In this document: positions 43,136 to 52,420 of the stretch, piece after piece
How positions within the stretch are numbered: the stretch's first letter is position 1
Layout of the letters: each line of letters begins with the position of its first letter
From: Bacteroidales bacterium
Lineage (GTDB): Bacteria > Bacteroidota > Bacteroidia > Bacteroidales > UBA932
Direction: 5' to 3'
Assembly (NCBI GenBank): GCA_029007435.1
Contig: JAQXHU010000016.1
Span: 1 to 56,740 of the forward strand
Length of the DNA stretch: 56,740 nt
Made by a program: the position numbers and the translations under genes
The notes under the pieces: model-generated
The model's database searches: none
What the model was told of the DNA's origin: nothing
Seen by the model: the letters and a program-made list of their open reading frames with translations, nothing else

Positions 43136-44929
43136 ATGAGAAAGTCGTGTACAAAATACCTCGTATGGCTGTCCGTTTCTATTTTAACGGCCGTGTCTGC
43201 GTGCTCGCACATTGATACGGACAAAGTCACAGACGGCCCTGTCCAGGTGGCCTTCTCGACATCACAGCCAGGCACGAAAGCCGAACTGCTTCCGTCATCA
43301 GGCCGTTTCTCCTGGGAACTCGGAGACAAAGTCGCCGTATGGGCCGACGACCAGGCCGGGAGCGCTGTCCTGACAGGAAAGGAATTCTCGATGCTCGCCC
43401 GTGACAACGACAGCAAAGCATATTTCACATCGACGCTCGACTCCCCTATGGAGGACGGCACATATAAGTATTATGTATCATTTCCGGTGCCTTCTTCAAT
43501 CTCCGGGAAAAATGCGGTTTTCGATCTGCCTGCGCAGCAGAACGGCAAAGCTTCCGGAGCCTGCATCGCCATATCCGGCGCAATAGAAGCCGGAGCGCTC
43601 AGGGAATTCGACGAAACGAGGCCTGCAGGAGAGACCGTGAGCCTCGACCTGAGGCTCAAGCATCTACTGCATTATTTCAGGTTCTATGTTCCTGAAGGGG
43701 AAAACGCCTTGAACGAGCCTGTCTCGACCTTGGAGTTCTCAATGCCACAGGGAATTGCCGGCACTGTCAATGTGAATATAGAGGACGGGAGCGCAACCCT
43801 CACCAATGCGCAGACCGCCATTTCACTGTTTCCTGAAGAGCCGGTGCAGGACGGGGATTACATATCTTCTTCCATATTCCCTCCGCTTACGACATACATC
43901 ACGGACGAATTTATGAACGTCAGGGTGTTCTCCGAGAACTGGTATTCCGACATTGAGCCTATCCGTCTGGAAGGCAGGGATTTCCAGGCCGGCCACATAA
44001 CGACCGTGCCGCTCAGGGTGAAAACCGTTTCCCCTGTTTACAATCTTATTTTCACTCTAATGTCCAACAATCTCGGGCAGGAAGTGAAGAGCGTTACATT
44101 CACATTCGACAACGAGGTGACCTGGGGAGGGACCAAATACACTTCGTACACTTACACCGAACCTGACGGATCAGCATTCATCCCTGGAGAGAGAATTATT
44201 TTAAAAACATTGGAAGAAAGCGAGTTCCGGGCCCTTTCCGGGACCGGGTTCACCGTAAGCTATGAGAGCGAGGACGCCATTGTGAGCGAGACACTTACGT
44301 TCCCGGATATGACTTCCGTGAATTCTGTCAATGTGGAACTGAACTGCCCTTACCTGGTATTCGAGGACTTCAGCTGCATCCAGAACAGTTTCAACAGCGG
44401 AGACAAACACTCGGCATCAAATACAGGAAGCAAATCTCCATACTATATCGAGAGCGGCTGGAGTGTCGCACGAGCCGGAGGAGAGGCGCACACTGCCATC
44501 AGACTTGCAGCGCACAGAGAAACTGCCGGAGGTCAGTATCCGTCAAGATGTGACTCCCCTCTCCTGTCAGGTATCAAGTCAGGACATACAGTAAACCTTT
44601 CATTCTCGTTCAATTACTCAATGAACAGACAGGAAGGAGGTCTCGGCTCTGCCCCTAAATTGGGAGCAACTGTATATGTGGGGTGGACTACAGAAACAGG
44701 TGACATTAAAAGCGGTAATGATACAGGAACATTCCCGGATTCTTTCTACGTGAACGAGGACACCGGTTCTTATACCTATATCAACCACGAACACAGCACC
44801 CGGCTTGATGATATGACCAGCGAGATGCGTCTGTCCATAAGGGAAGTTGCAGATGTAAAATGGGACACGACAAACGGTACTTTCTGGCTCTACCTCGACA
44901 ACATAAAAGTATATATAGTGAACAACTAA
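43136..44929 (+). CDS. Fimbrillin-like surface lipoprotein
   Basis: The 597-residue protein has a lipoprotein signal with Cys23 (VSAC) and an N-terminal region (about 35-300) of the Bacteroidetes fimbrillin type: the pattern PGTKAELLPSSGRFSWELGD, KVAVWADD, and LRLKHLLHYFRFYVPEG fits fimbrillin-family lipoproteins, where TKA...W..GD is common. The second half (about 370-597) is a separate beta-sandwich, starting near YLVFEDFSCIQNSF and ending YLDNIKVYIV, similar to anchor/lectin-like jelly-roll modules. It is the first gene of the operon. It could be an adhesin or the base of a fibre; no Arg-gingipain-type cleavage site can be assigned with confidence. Confidence 0.72.
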   Translation: MRKSCTKYLVWLSVSILTAVSACSHIDTDKVTDGPVQVAFSTSQPGTKAELLPSSGRFSWELGDKVAVWADDQAGSAVLTGKEFSMLARDNDSKAYFTSTLDSPMEDGTYKYYVSFPVPSSISGKNAVFDLPAQQNGKASGACIAISGAIEAGALREFDETRPAGETVSLDLRLKHLLHYFRFYVPEGENALNEPVSTLEFSMPQGIAGTVNVNIEDGSATLTNAQTAISLFPEEPVQDGDYISSSIFPPLTTYITDEFMNVRVFSENWYSDIEPIRLEGRDFQAGHITTVPLRVKTVSPVYNLIFTLMSNNLGQEVKSVTFTFDNEVTWGGTKYTSYTYTEPDGSAFIPGERIILKTLEESEFRALSGTGFTVSYESEDAIVSETLTFPDMTSVNSVNVELNCPYLVFEDFSCIQNSFNSGDKHSASNTGSKSPYYIESGWSVARAGGEAHTAIRLAAHRETAGGQYPSRCDSPLLSGIKSGHTVNLSFSFNYSMNRQEGGLGSAPKLGATVYVGWTTETGDIKSGNDTGTFPDSFYVNEDTGSYTYINHEHSTRLDDMTSEMRLSIREVADVKWDTTNGTFWLYLDNIKVYIVNN

Positions 44930-44940
44930 AGTATAAAAGT

Positions 44941-45669
44941 ATGAGTATTAAATTAATGCCTGCGACAATGGCCGCGTTGACAATCCTGGCAGCCTGCTCC
45001 AAACAGAGCGGGACAGAAGGAAATGTCCGCATCGCACTTGAGCAGCAGCCTAACCTTATCGACGTCTCCACCAAGTCTTCTGTCGGAGACTTCACAGCTC
45101 TGCCATCGGCATCTGAGTTCACCGTTACAATCAGCGACGAACAAGACAATCTCACCCCGGTGACCGACCTCTCGGCCCCGGTTACTCTGGCAGCAGGAAA
45201 CTACACTGCCACAGCTTCTTACGGAAGCCTTACAGACGAAGGATTCGACAAGCCTTGTTTCCAGGGCAAACAGACTTTCGCAGTGACCGGCGGAAGTTCA
45301 CAGAATGTGACGATTACAGTCAAACTTGCCGGAAGCATTGTCAAGCTCAGTTTCACGGACAATTTCACAAACTATTTCAGCGATTACACATTCACCATCA
45401 CCACCGGCGGAGGAACAGTGATTACATTGCCTAAATCCGAGACCAGGGCGGTGTTTATGGATGCCTATTCCTTCAAAATCAGCGGAATCCTCACAAACCA
45501 GAGCGGCGCTGTCCAGACTTTTGCCGAAAAGGAATTCAAGAATCTTGAGCCTGCAACCTGCTACACTGTCAAATTCGACGCATCGAATGTCGGCTCAAAC
45601 ACAATAACCATCACCTTCGACGAAACCACCGTTGACGCGGATCTCGTGGAAGTGGACTTAAATGACTGA
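44941..45669 (+). CDS. DUF4493 lipoprotein (first of three)
   Basis: The 242-residue lipoprotein has Cys19 in the lipobox LAAC and a single DUF4493 domain: a TKS motif after the N-terminus, LAAGNYTATASYGS, the family segment FDKPCFQGKQTFAV, and LSFTDNFTNYFSDYTF. These proteins are predicted to be surface beta-sandwiches; function is unknown. ATG at 44941 (MSIKLMPATM) gives the signal peptide; the longer frame to 44860 overlaps the upstream gene. It is 11 bp after the first gene and 4 bp before the next. Confidence 0.82.
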   Translation: MSIKLMPATMAALTILAACSKQSGTEGNVRIALEQQPNLIDVSTKSSVGDFTALPSASEFTVTISDEQDNLTPVTDLSAPVTLAAGNYTATASYGSLTDEGFDKPCFQGKQTFAVTGGSSQNVTITVKLAGSIVKLSFTDNFTNYFSDYTFTITTGGGTVITLPKSETRAVFMDAYSFKISGILTNQSGAVQTFAEKEFKNLEPATCYTVKFDASNVGSNTITITFDETTVDADLVEVDLND

Positions 45670-45673
45670 TATT

Positions 45674-46915
45674 ATGAGATTCACGAAAATATTCACCCTG
45701 TCAGTCGCCGCACTTGCGATTGCAAACTGCGCAGATGACAAATTCAACTACGACAAGAACGAGACCCAGAAAGGCACTCTCTCGTTCGCCGGGCTCAGCA
45801 TTGACTATTCTTCAGAAATGGTCACAAAGGCCGAGGCCGCTGACGGCACCTATATGCTTTACGTTTATGACGCAGGAGAGTCTCTCGTATGGTCAGAACA
45901 ATATTCAACTGTCACCGAGGGCACAGGAAGCATTTCCCTGCTCGCAGGAGACTACAGGCTCGACATCCGTTCCACCGCGGCAGCTGTGCCAGAGGCCAAA
46001 TTCTCGTCTCCTGTATATGGAGCTTCCGAGACATTCTCCATCACAGCCGGAGAGACAACGACTCTCGGGACCATCACCTGCACGCTTCTCCAGTGCGCAG
46101 TGTCGGTCGAGTACAATGATGACTTCATCGGAATGGTGACCGGTGACGGAAACACCAGCGTGGAAGTGATGTCAGGCTACCCTCTCGACTATGCGCTCAG
46201 CTACAATTCCGGCGCTCCGAAATATGAGAGACGCATCGGATATTTCGCTGTGAACGGTGACAATACGACAATGGTCGTGACTTTCAAGGGCTCTATCGAG
46301 AACAAGACCCAAAAGATGACCACCACTGTCACAGACCTCAAGCCGCGTGACTACCATATTGTCAAGTTCATGAAAAAAGTGGACGCGACAGGACAGGTGA
46401 CAATCGGCATCGAGATTGACGGTCTCGTCGCTGACGCTGTTCTCGACAATGACGTCCAGGCATCAGAGGAAGGAGACGGAAACGACCCTCAGGCACCTGT
46501 AGGAGACGGCGGAATCAAGCTCGTTTCAACCTGCGACTACGACATCGCCCAGCCGATTACAGTTCCTGCCTCCGGCAATCCTTTCAACCTCACTTTGAAA
46601 GCTGTCGTTCCTAACGGGGTTCTCCGTTTCACCGTGGACATCGCTTCCACCAATGAGGACTTCATCAATTCTGTCAACACAGTGGGCGGAACAAACCTCG
46701 ACCTTATCAATCCTTCCGAGGCAGCGATGGGAGTATTCGACATAGTTCCGTTCCCTCACGGATCAGAGCTCGCCGGCAAGACAGAAGTTGACTTCGACCT
46801 CTCCGGAGCGCAGACCGCTATTCTCGGATTCCCTGGAAGCCATACATTCACTATGAACGTTGTGGACAAGAAAGGCTGCAAGAACAGCATTGACGTAGTA
46901 CTTGTTGTAGAATAA
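45674..46915 (+). CDS. DUF4493-like lipoprotein with an extra C-terminal domain
   Basis: The 413-residue protein has a lipoprotein signal (lipobox AIANC, Cys19). Residues about 30-265 follow the DUF4493 plan (TKAEAADGTYMLYVYDAG, LLAGDYRLDIRST, VSVEYNDDFIGMV). An acidic Gly-rich linker (ASEEGDGNDPQAPVGDGG) then leads to a C-terminal beta domain of about 130 residues ending in NSIDVVLVVE. That last domain also looks immunoglobulin-like. ATG at 45674 (MRFTKIF) is preferred over 45662, which overlaps the preceding stop. Confidence 0.75.
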   Translation: MRFTKIFTLSVAALAIANCADDKFNYDKNETQKGTLSFAGLSIDYSSEMVTKAEAADGTYMLYVYDAGESLVWSEQYSTVTEGTGSISLLAGDYRLDIRSTAAAVPEAKFSSPVYGASETFSITAGETTTLGTITCTLLQCAVSVEYNDDFIGMVTGDGNTSVEVMSGYPLDYALSYNSGAPKYERRIGYFAVNGDNTTMVVTFKGSIENKTQKMTTTVTDLKPRDYHIVKFMKKVDATGQVTIGIEIDGLVADAVLDNDVQASEEGDGNDPQAPVGDGGIKLVSTCDYDIAQPITVPASGNPFNLTLKAVVPNGVLRFTVDIASTNEDFINSVNTVGGTNLDLINPSEAAMGVFDIVPFPHGSELAGKTEVDFDLSGAQTAILGFPGSHTFTMNVVDKKGCKNSIDVVLVVE

Positions 46916-46932
46916 GAGCAGGAGGGAAGAAT

Positions 46933-48747
46933 ATGAAAAAGACATTTGCAATTATCACAATAGCTGCGGCAGCCATAATGTCCTGCCAGAAGCAGCAGAC
47001 CACACCTGAAGGGGAAGGCGCCCTCGTGCTCTCGGTCAGCACCGGTGAGACCAAGGCGGCAATGACCTCTGACGAACTTCTCGCCAATGCAGACATCCGC
47101 ATCTACAAGGATGACTTCTCCGGAATGGTCCGTCATTACAAATATTCAGAACTGCCTGAGAAGATTTATCTTCCGTCCGGCGGATACAGAGTGGACGTTC
47201 TCGCCGGCGAGGCAGCCAAGGAGACTCCGGCATACGCTTCCTGGGAGCAGAAAAGCTACAAGGGAAGCAAGACAGTCACCATCGCCGCTGGCGCTTCAGA
47301 GAGCATCACAGTTGTCGCATCGATGAACAGTATCGTGTCCAACATCTCTTTCGACGAGTCAGTTGACAATTATTTCCAGGCCGGTTACACCTGCTCAGTA
47401 AGCCTGTCAACAGTGGAAGGAGCAAGCCTTTCATACAGCAAAACTGAAAGCGGAGCTGACGGCTACTTCATTCCTTCCGGTTTCGAGCCGTCTCTCGACT
47501 GGACATTCAGCGGAACCCTCACAAGCGGGGAGTCATTCACAAAGTCCGGAAAGATTGAGACAGTTGAAGGCGGAAAGCGCTACAGGCTCGCTCTCAAGTA
47601 CGTGGAGAAGAACGGCCTTCTCGATGTCGAGATTCTCGTGGATGACACCCTCAACGAGGTTTATGACGACATCATCTTCGTTCCGGTATCAACAGGCCTC
47701 GCCTCCACCGGCAAATATGAAGTCTGGGGAACCAAGTTCACCGCATACGCCGACGTGGACGAGAACGAATATGACCAGAGCAAGGTTTACTTCGAGTACA
47801 GGCCTGCAGGCACGGATGAATGGACCCGCACCGTGGCCGCCACAAGAGTGGGCGAAGGTTCATACTCGGCTCTTATCAGCGGCCTTGCGGGCGAGACTGA
47901 ATACGAATACAGGCTCGTGGTGACAAATCTTGCAGACGGAAGCGAAGAGATTGTGGACGGCACAAAGACCGTAACCACCGAGGCCACTCCGCAGGTGCCT
48001 AACAGCAGTTTCGAGACTGTCAGCCACGACGAGAGCAGCAATTACTACTCGTTCTATGACCCTTCGTCATCTGACCATGAGCTGCAGACCAAGTGGTGGT
48101 GCAGCGGTAACAAGGGCTCGACCACAGTAGGTTCTTCCTACCAGATTACATACCCGGACACAGGGGACAAGAAGGACGGAAACCAGTCAGTATGCCTGGA
48201 GTCAAGATACGTGATTGTCAAGTTCGCTGCAGGAAACCTGTTCTGCGGTCGTTTCGGCGAGACAATCGGAACAAGCGGAGGTACCGTCTATTTCGGCCGT
48301 CCTTTCACTGCACGTCCTACCGCAATGCGATTCTGGGCCAAGTATTCATCAGGCAAGATAAACCGCGTCGGGAACGGCCCTGCGGGAGTACAGTCAGGTG
48401 ATTATGACAAGGCCTCACTGCGAATCGCCCTCGGCACCTGGGACTACAAGAAATACGGCGGAGATGCAAACAGCCCTATTCTTGTGAACACCACGAAGGA
48501 AAGCACATTCGTGGATTACTCCACTGATGAGTCCACCATAGCCTTCGGTGAAAAGATTCTGACAGCCGACGCGGAAAACAGCACCAACGTATGGCAGCAG
48601 ATTACCATTCCGCTTGACTACAAGACCACCACGGCATATCCTACCCATATAATGATTGCCTTCGCGGCAAGTATGTACGGTGACTATTTCACCGGCTGCG
48701 ACTCCAGCAAGCTGTGGCTTGACAAGGTGGAACTTCTCTACGAATAA
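46933..48747 (+). CDS. DUF4493/FN3-like/PCMD-domain lipoprotein
   Basis: The 604-residue lipoprotein (Cys18 in IMSC) has three parts: a DUF4493-like region (about 25-225), a fibronectin-III-like module (about 240-345, ending near GTKTVTTEA), and a PCMD (putative carbohydrate metabolism, PF13201-type) domain from about 350. Key PCMD features are PNSSFETVS, TKWWCSGNKGSTTVGSS, FGRPFTARPTAMRFWAKY and a last segment DYFTGCDSSKLWLDKVELL. The C-terminal half is closely related to the last gene of the operon. PCMD members are thought to bind or process glycans, but no activity is established here. Confidence 0.78.
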   Translation: MKKTFAIITIAAAAIMSCQKQQTTPEGEGALVLSVSTGETKAAMTSDELLANADIRIYKDDFSGMVRHYKYSELPEKIYLPSGGYRVDVLAGEAAKETPAYASWEQKSYKGSKTVTIAAGASESITVVASMNSIVSNISFDESVDNYFQAGYTCSVSLSTVEGASLSYSKTESGADGYFIPSGFEPSLDWTFSGTLTSGESFTKSGKIETVEGGKRYRLALKYVEKNGLLDVEILVDDTLNEVYDDIIFVPVSTGLASTGKYEVWGTKFTAYADVDENEYDQSKVYFEYRPAGTDEWTRTVAATRVGEGSYSALISGLAGETEYEYRLVVTNLADGSEEIVDGTKTVTTEATPQVPNSSFETVSHDESSNYYSFYDPSSSDHELQTKWWCSGNKGSTTVGSSYQITYPDTGDKKDGNQSVCLESRYVIVKFAAGNLFCGRFGETIGTSGGTVYFGRPFTARPTAMRFWAKYSSGKINRVGNGPAGVQSGDYDKASLRIALGTWDYKKYGGDANSPILVNTTKESTFVDYSTDESTIAFGEKILTADAENSTNVWQQITIPLDYKTTTAYPTHIMIAFAASMYGDYFTGCDSSKLWLDKVELLYE

Positions 48748-48753
48748 TCGATT

Positions 48754-49503
48754 ATGCGCGGAACTACTCTACTAAAAGCGACGCTCAGTATCATTACGCT
48801 GACGACCCTTGCCCTCGAGGCAGGGGCCCAGCGTTATGACCGTGGCTATGACCTCTCCAATTCAGGAGTCTTCATCAAGAAAGGCACCTGGATGGCCGGA
48901 GGAACATTCAGCTATTCATTCCACAACAACGAGGACTACAACCTCCTTGTCATCGAGGACATCAACTCCACAGGCTACGGGCTGAATGTCAGTCCGGCGT
49001 TCTGCTATATGATAAGGAACAATATGGGAATCGGAATGAGAGTGGAGTACAGCCGCAATATGCTCAAACTCGATGACGCCCACATTGATGTGGAAGACGT
49101 GTCGGTGGATTTCCACAACTACCATCTGCTCAAACAGATGATAAACTCCAAAATCATCCTCAGGAACTATATTCCGCTGGGTGATTCCAAGCGGTTCGCG
49201 ATGTTCACCGAGTCGCAGCTCTCTTTCGGATATGGCCAGGAAAAAGTGATGAACGGCAACCTCGAATATCCCAAAGGGACCTACGGCAACATCACCAACC
49301 TCGGCATCAATCTGTGTCCGGGCCTTATGGCATTCGCCGACGAGCACTTTGCCGTTGAACTGAGTGTCAAGATGTTGGGCCTGAACATAAACCACGTTGA
49401 CCAGACCCACAACCAGGTTTACTACGGCAGCAGGAACTCCACATCGGTCAATTTCAAGATCAATGTGCTCTCCGTAGGTGTGGGAATCTATTATTATCTA
49501 TAG
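48754..49503 (+). CDS. Outer-membrane beta-barrel protein (first of two)
   Basis: The 249-residue protein has a signal peptide (cleaved near EAGAQ, residue 26) and about ten amphipathic strands, with SGVFIKKGTWMAGGTFSYSF near the N-terminus and a closing strand VGVGIYYYL. It resembles the neighbour at 49507-50292 in size, in the order of motifs (IRNNMGIGMRVEYS here, VRDNKAIGVRFKYT there) and in being barrel-like, so the two are likely tandem duplicates. It is 6 bp after the PCMD gene. Probable role: outer-membrane partner of the lipoproteins. Confidence 0.72.
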   Translation: MRGTTLLKATLSIITLTTLALEAGAQRYDRGYDLSNSGVFIKKGTWMAGGTFSYSFHNNEDYNLLVIEDINSTGYGLNVSPAFCYMIRNNMGIGMRVEYSRNMLKLDDAHIDVEDVSVDFHNYHLLKQMINSKIILRNYIPLGDSKRFAMFTESQLSFGYGQEKVMNGNLEYPKGTYGNITNLGINLCPGLMAFADEHFAVELSVKMLGLNINHVDQTHNQVYYGSRNSTSVNFKINVLSVGVGIYYYL

Positions 49504-49506
49504 TCT

Positions 49507-50292
49507 ATGAGGAAGATAATTGCAATATTCATCGCACTGCTCCCGCTCGCCGGCACCCTGTCCGCAAAAGGCAGGGAAAGAGAGACGAGAATAATGGGAA
49601 CGCCTATGAGTGTGCAGGATACCAGCTCGAACGGCAGGCGGCTTGCCCAGAGACTGTTCATCAGCAAAGGTGAAGTGGGGCTTGGAGTATCTTTCTCATA
49701 CCTTGACATTGACAGCAACAACAGCGATGTCCTGATGCTGCTGCAGAACTGCAACGCCTACGCCAAGACATTCAGCGTGGCGCCGATGATTTCCTACGCC
49801 GTCCGGGACAACAAGGCTATCGGCGTACGGTTCAAATACACCACCTCATCCGGGAACATTTCCGACAGCGACCTCAGCTTGCTGAGCGAGGATCTCACAT
49901 TGAACGTCGAAGACATCCGCGCAAGCGGGAACACTTATCAGACAGCCGTATTCTACCGCTCCTGTATGGGCCTTGACGACAAAGGCCGATTCGGGCTTTT
50001 CACGGACGTCCAGCTCGCATATACTCACGGACGCACCTCCTTCTCTTACGGAGACGTGGGCCTGAACGCATACACCCTTTCGGACAAGCTGAAACTCAGC
50101 CTTCACCCGGGACTGGAAGTTTTCGTGATGAACAATATCAGTATGAACGTGAGTATCGGCATCGGAGGGGCGAGATACACCAATATCAGATGTATGGAAG
50201 ACGGGCACATCACCGGCCGCAGGAATGCCGGAAACGCCCGTTTCTATCTGGATGTCACGGATATACGTATAGGTGTCACCATTCATATCTGA
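49507..50292 (+). CDS. Outer-membrane beta-barrel protein (second of two)
   Basis: The 261-residue protein has a signal peptide (cleaved near LSAKG), an extra N-terminal segment (about 22-50, basic), and then the same barrel plan as its neighbour: KGEVGLGVSFSYLD, VRDNKAIGVRFKYT, GRFGLFTDVQLAYTHGRTSF, and a C-terminal strand IRIGVTIHI. It lies 3 bp after the first barrel gene and 3 bp before the final lipoprotein gene. Family not named; assigned by internal similarity and strand pattern. Confidence 0.7.
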   Translation: MRKIIAIFIALLPLAGTLSAKGRERETRIMGTPMSVQDTSSNGRRLAQRLFISKGEVGLGVSFSYLDIDSNNSDVLMLLQNCNAYAKTFSVAPMISYAVRDNKAIGVRFKYTTSSGNISDSDLSLLSEDLTLNVEDIRASGNTYQTAVFYRSCMGLDDKGRFGLFTDVQLAYTHGRTSFSYGDVGLNAYTLSDKLKLSLHPGLEVFVMNNISMNVSIGIGGARYTNIRCMEDGHITGRRNAGNARFYLDVTDIRIGVTIHI

Positions 50293-50295
50293 CGT

Positions 50296-51897
50296 ATGAA
50301 GAAAGTCATTTCCATATTATCAGCCGCGGCGGTCATAGTGTCCTGCATCCACAATGACCTGCCTTATCCGGTAATTGAGGCCACCATCACATCTCTTGAA
50401 GTGGATGGAGCCTCCTCTGTTGAGATAAACAGCAATAAACGGGTGATACAGATTGTTCTTGAAGAGACAACCGACATCAAGAATGTCACTGTCAAGAACA
50501 TAAGCTTCAATGATCCGAAGGTGAAACCGTCCTGGAACGTCTGCGGAGTGCGCGACCTCACCAATCCTTTGAAGGTGACCCTCACCACATTCGATGACTA
50601 CGACTGGAGAATCGAGGCCAGCCAGCCGATAGAGCGCTGGTTCACAATGCCTTTGCAGGTAGGAGAAAGCGCAGTGGACTTTGAGAACAAGCGGGTTGTC
50701 GTCAAAGTCGCATCCTCGGCTGATGTCTCTAACCTCCCCATCACAAGTTGCAAGCTTGGCCCGAAAGAGATAAGCACTTATACACCGGACCCGTCCACTA
50801 TCAAGGATTTCACTGACGAGCAGACAATAATGGTGGCATATCACAGCGTCAGGGAAGAATGGACTATCTATGTGGAGAGGAGTTCCACGACAGTCAGGTT
50901 CCTCAAGCTTGATCCGTGGACGAAAATCGTATGGCTGACGGCGGAGGGAATATCCGGAAACGAAAACGGCTTCAAACTCAGGGAAGCCGGAACGGAAGAA
51001 TGGAAGGTTATAAGCCCGACATCCGCCAACGGAGGCAAATTCAGCGCCAGTGTTGACGGGCTCAAGCCGGAAACGGAATATGAGTGCAAAGCGTTCAGCG
51101 GAAGCGACGAGACTGAGATAGAAACTTTCACGACAGAGTCGGAGAGACAGTTGCCTAATGCCGGATTCGAGACCTGGTCAAATGCCGAATCTGACAAGTA
51201 CTATTCTTTCTATGACCCTGAATCCCTTTTGTCCGAGCTTAAGACAAAATGGTGGTGCAGCGGAAACAAAGGCTCCACAACGGTCGGCTCAAGCCACACT
51301 ATCACAATGCCTTGCACTGATGATTTTGTAGAAGGAAAGAGTTCACTGCTTATGGCGTCAGACTACGTCATCATCAAATTCGCCGCCGGCAATATTTTCT
51401 CAGGGGAATATTACAGGACAATCGGCACGAGCGGCGGAGTAATCCGTTTCGGAAGGCCGTTCACGAACAGGCCTCAGAAGCTCACCGCCTGGATAAAGTT
51501 CAGGGCCGGAATCATCACCGAGAAGACATTCGGAGGCGCTCCGGACAATGATCCGGTCAAAGTGGGAGACCGTGACAGGGGATGCATCTGGGTGGCTCTC
51601 GGAGACTGGGATTACCACAAATACGGCGGTTCCGAGGCGTCCCCTGTGGAGGTGAACACCACGGACAAGAGCACGTTCTTCGACCCTAAGGGTGAGAATG
51701 TCATAGCATACGGAACTTTCATCGCGGAAAGGGATTATGACCAGTGGACAAAAATCGAGATTCCGCTCAAGTATGTGACGACATCCAAACGCCCTACCCA
51801 CATCATTGTATCCTGCGCGTCAAGCAAGCTCGGTGACTATTTCACCGGCAGCTCGGACTCCAAGATGTGGATAGACGACATCCGACTTGAATATTGA
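50296..51897 (+). CDS. PCMD-domain lipoprotein with Ig-like N-terminus
   Basis: The 533-residue lipoprotein (Cys17 in VIVSC) starts with Ig-like modules (about 25-190, including ITSLEVDGASSVEINSNKRV), then an FN3-like stretch (about 195-275, ending ETEIETFTTE), then a PCMD domain (about 280-533). The PCMD part shares long identical segments with the gene at 46933: TKWWCSGNKGSTTVGSS, TIGTSGG, FGRPFTNRP, GDYFTGSSDSKMWIDDI. It lacks the DUF4493 module of that gene. It is last in the operon and is followed at once by a strong terminator. Confidence 0.8.
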   Translation: MKKVISILSAAAVIVSCIHNDLPYPVIEATITSLEVDGASSVEINSNKRVIQIVLEETTDIKNVTVKNISFNDPKVKPSWNVCGVRDLTNPLKVTLTTFDDYDWRIEASQPIERWFTMPLQVGESAVDFENKRVVVKVASSADVSNLPITSCKLGPKEISTYTPDPSTIKDFTDEQTIMVAYHSVREEWTIYVERSSTTVRFLKLDPWTKIVWLTAEGISGNENGFKLREAGTEEWKVISPTSANGGKFSASVDGLKPETEYECKAFSGSDETEIETFTTESERQLPNAGFETWSNAESDKYYSFYDPESLLSELKTKWWCSGNKGSTTVGSSHTITMPCTDDFVEGKSSLLMASDYVIIKFAAGNIFSGEYYRTIGTSGGVIRFGRPFTNRPQKLTAWIKFRAGIITEKTFGGAPDNDPVKVGDRDRGCIWVALGDWDYHKYGGSEASPVEVNTTDKSTFFDPKGENVIAYGTFIAERDYDQWTKIEIPLKYVTTSKRPTHIIVSCASSKLGDYFTGSSDSKMWIDDIRLEY

Positions 51898-51898
51898 A

Positions 51899-51926
51899 AA
51901 ATCCCCGGCTTGATGACCGGGGATTT
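51899..51926. terminator. Bidirectional terminator between the surface operon and the thioesterase gene
   Basis: A perfect 10-bp stem, AAATCCCCGG (51899-51908) with CCGGGGATTT (51917-51926), closes on an 8-nt loop. The A and T at its ends give a T-run on either strand. It sits between convergent genes ending at 51897 and 51930. Confidence 0.85.
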
Positions 51927-51929
51927 CAT

Positions 51930-52409
51930 TCAATCTTCTTCAAGTTCGCAGCCGGTGAAATAATAATCGCTGGCCGCTTTTTCTTTTGTAAAGCAGAAGT
52001 AAGTAAGCTCAGCGGTGGTGCAGACTTTGCCCTCATAGCTGATGGTCACATCGATGAAAGCGAAATTGCGCTTCATTTCCTTGATATGGCCGCGGATTTC
52101 AATCTGAACGCCTTCTCCCGTCGGAATCGGATTGCGGTACTTGACCTGCAGATTGGTGGTGACGCCGGAAGTCTGGAGCTTGCGGGATATGACCCAGGCT
52201 CCGAGTTCGTCAATCAAAGTGGCCTGGATGCCTCCGTGGAGGGTCCTGAGCCAGCCCTGGTAATTGTCACCAGGATTCCAAAGTGAAACAATGTCATCCC
52301 CGTCCTCAAAGAACTCCATCTTGAGGCCGTACGGATTGGTCGGGCAGCAGGCGAAACAATTGTAACCCTGCTGCTCCAGACCTATATACGGATTCTTTAT
52401 TTTCTTCAT
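51930..52409 (-). CDS. PaaI-type hotdog-fold thioesterase
   Basis: The 159-residue protein has a hotdog fold of the PaaI/4HBT group with the signature LHGGIQATLIDELGAW near residue 57, where Gly-Gly and the acidic residue bind the acyl-CoA thioester. A Cys pair near the N-terminus (CFACCPTNPYGLKMEF) is typical of a subgroup that may bind metal or be redox-sensitive. Likely hydrolyses acyl-CoA thioesters in the cytoplasm; substrate unknown. It is 11 bp after metG. Confidence 0.85.
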   Translation of the reverse strand: MKKIKNPYIGLEQQGYNCFACCPTNPYGLKMEFFEDGDDIVSLWNPGDNYQGWLRTLHGGIQATLIDELGAWVISRKLQTSGVTTNLQVKYRNPIPTGEGVQIEIRGHIKEMKRNFAFIDVTISYEGKVCTTAELTYFCFTKEKAASDYYFTGCELEED

Positions 52410-52420
52410 AGAATTGCCTG

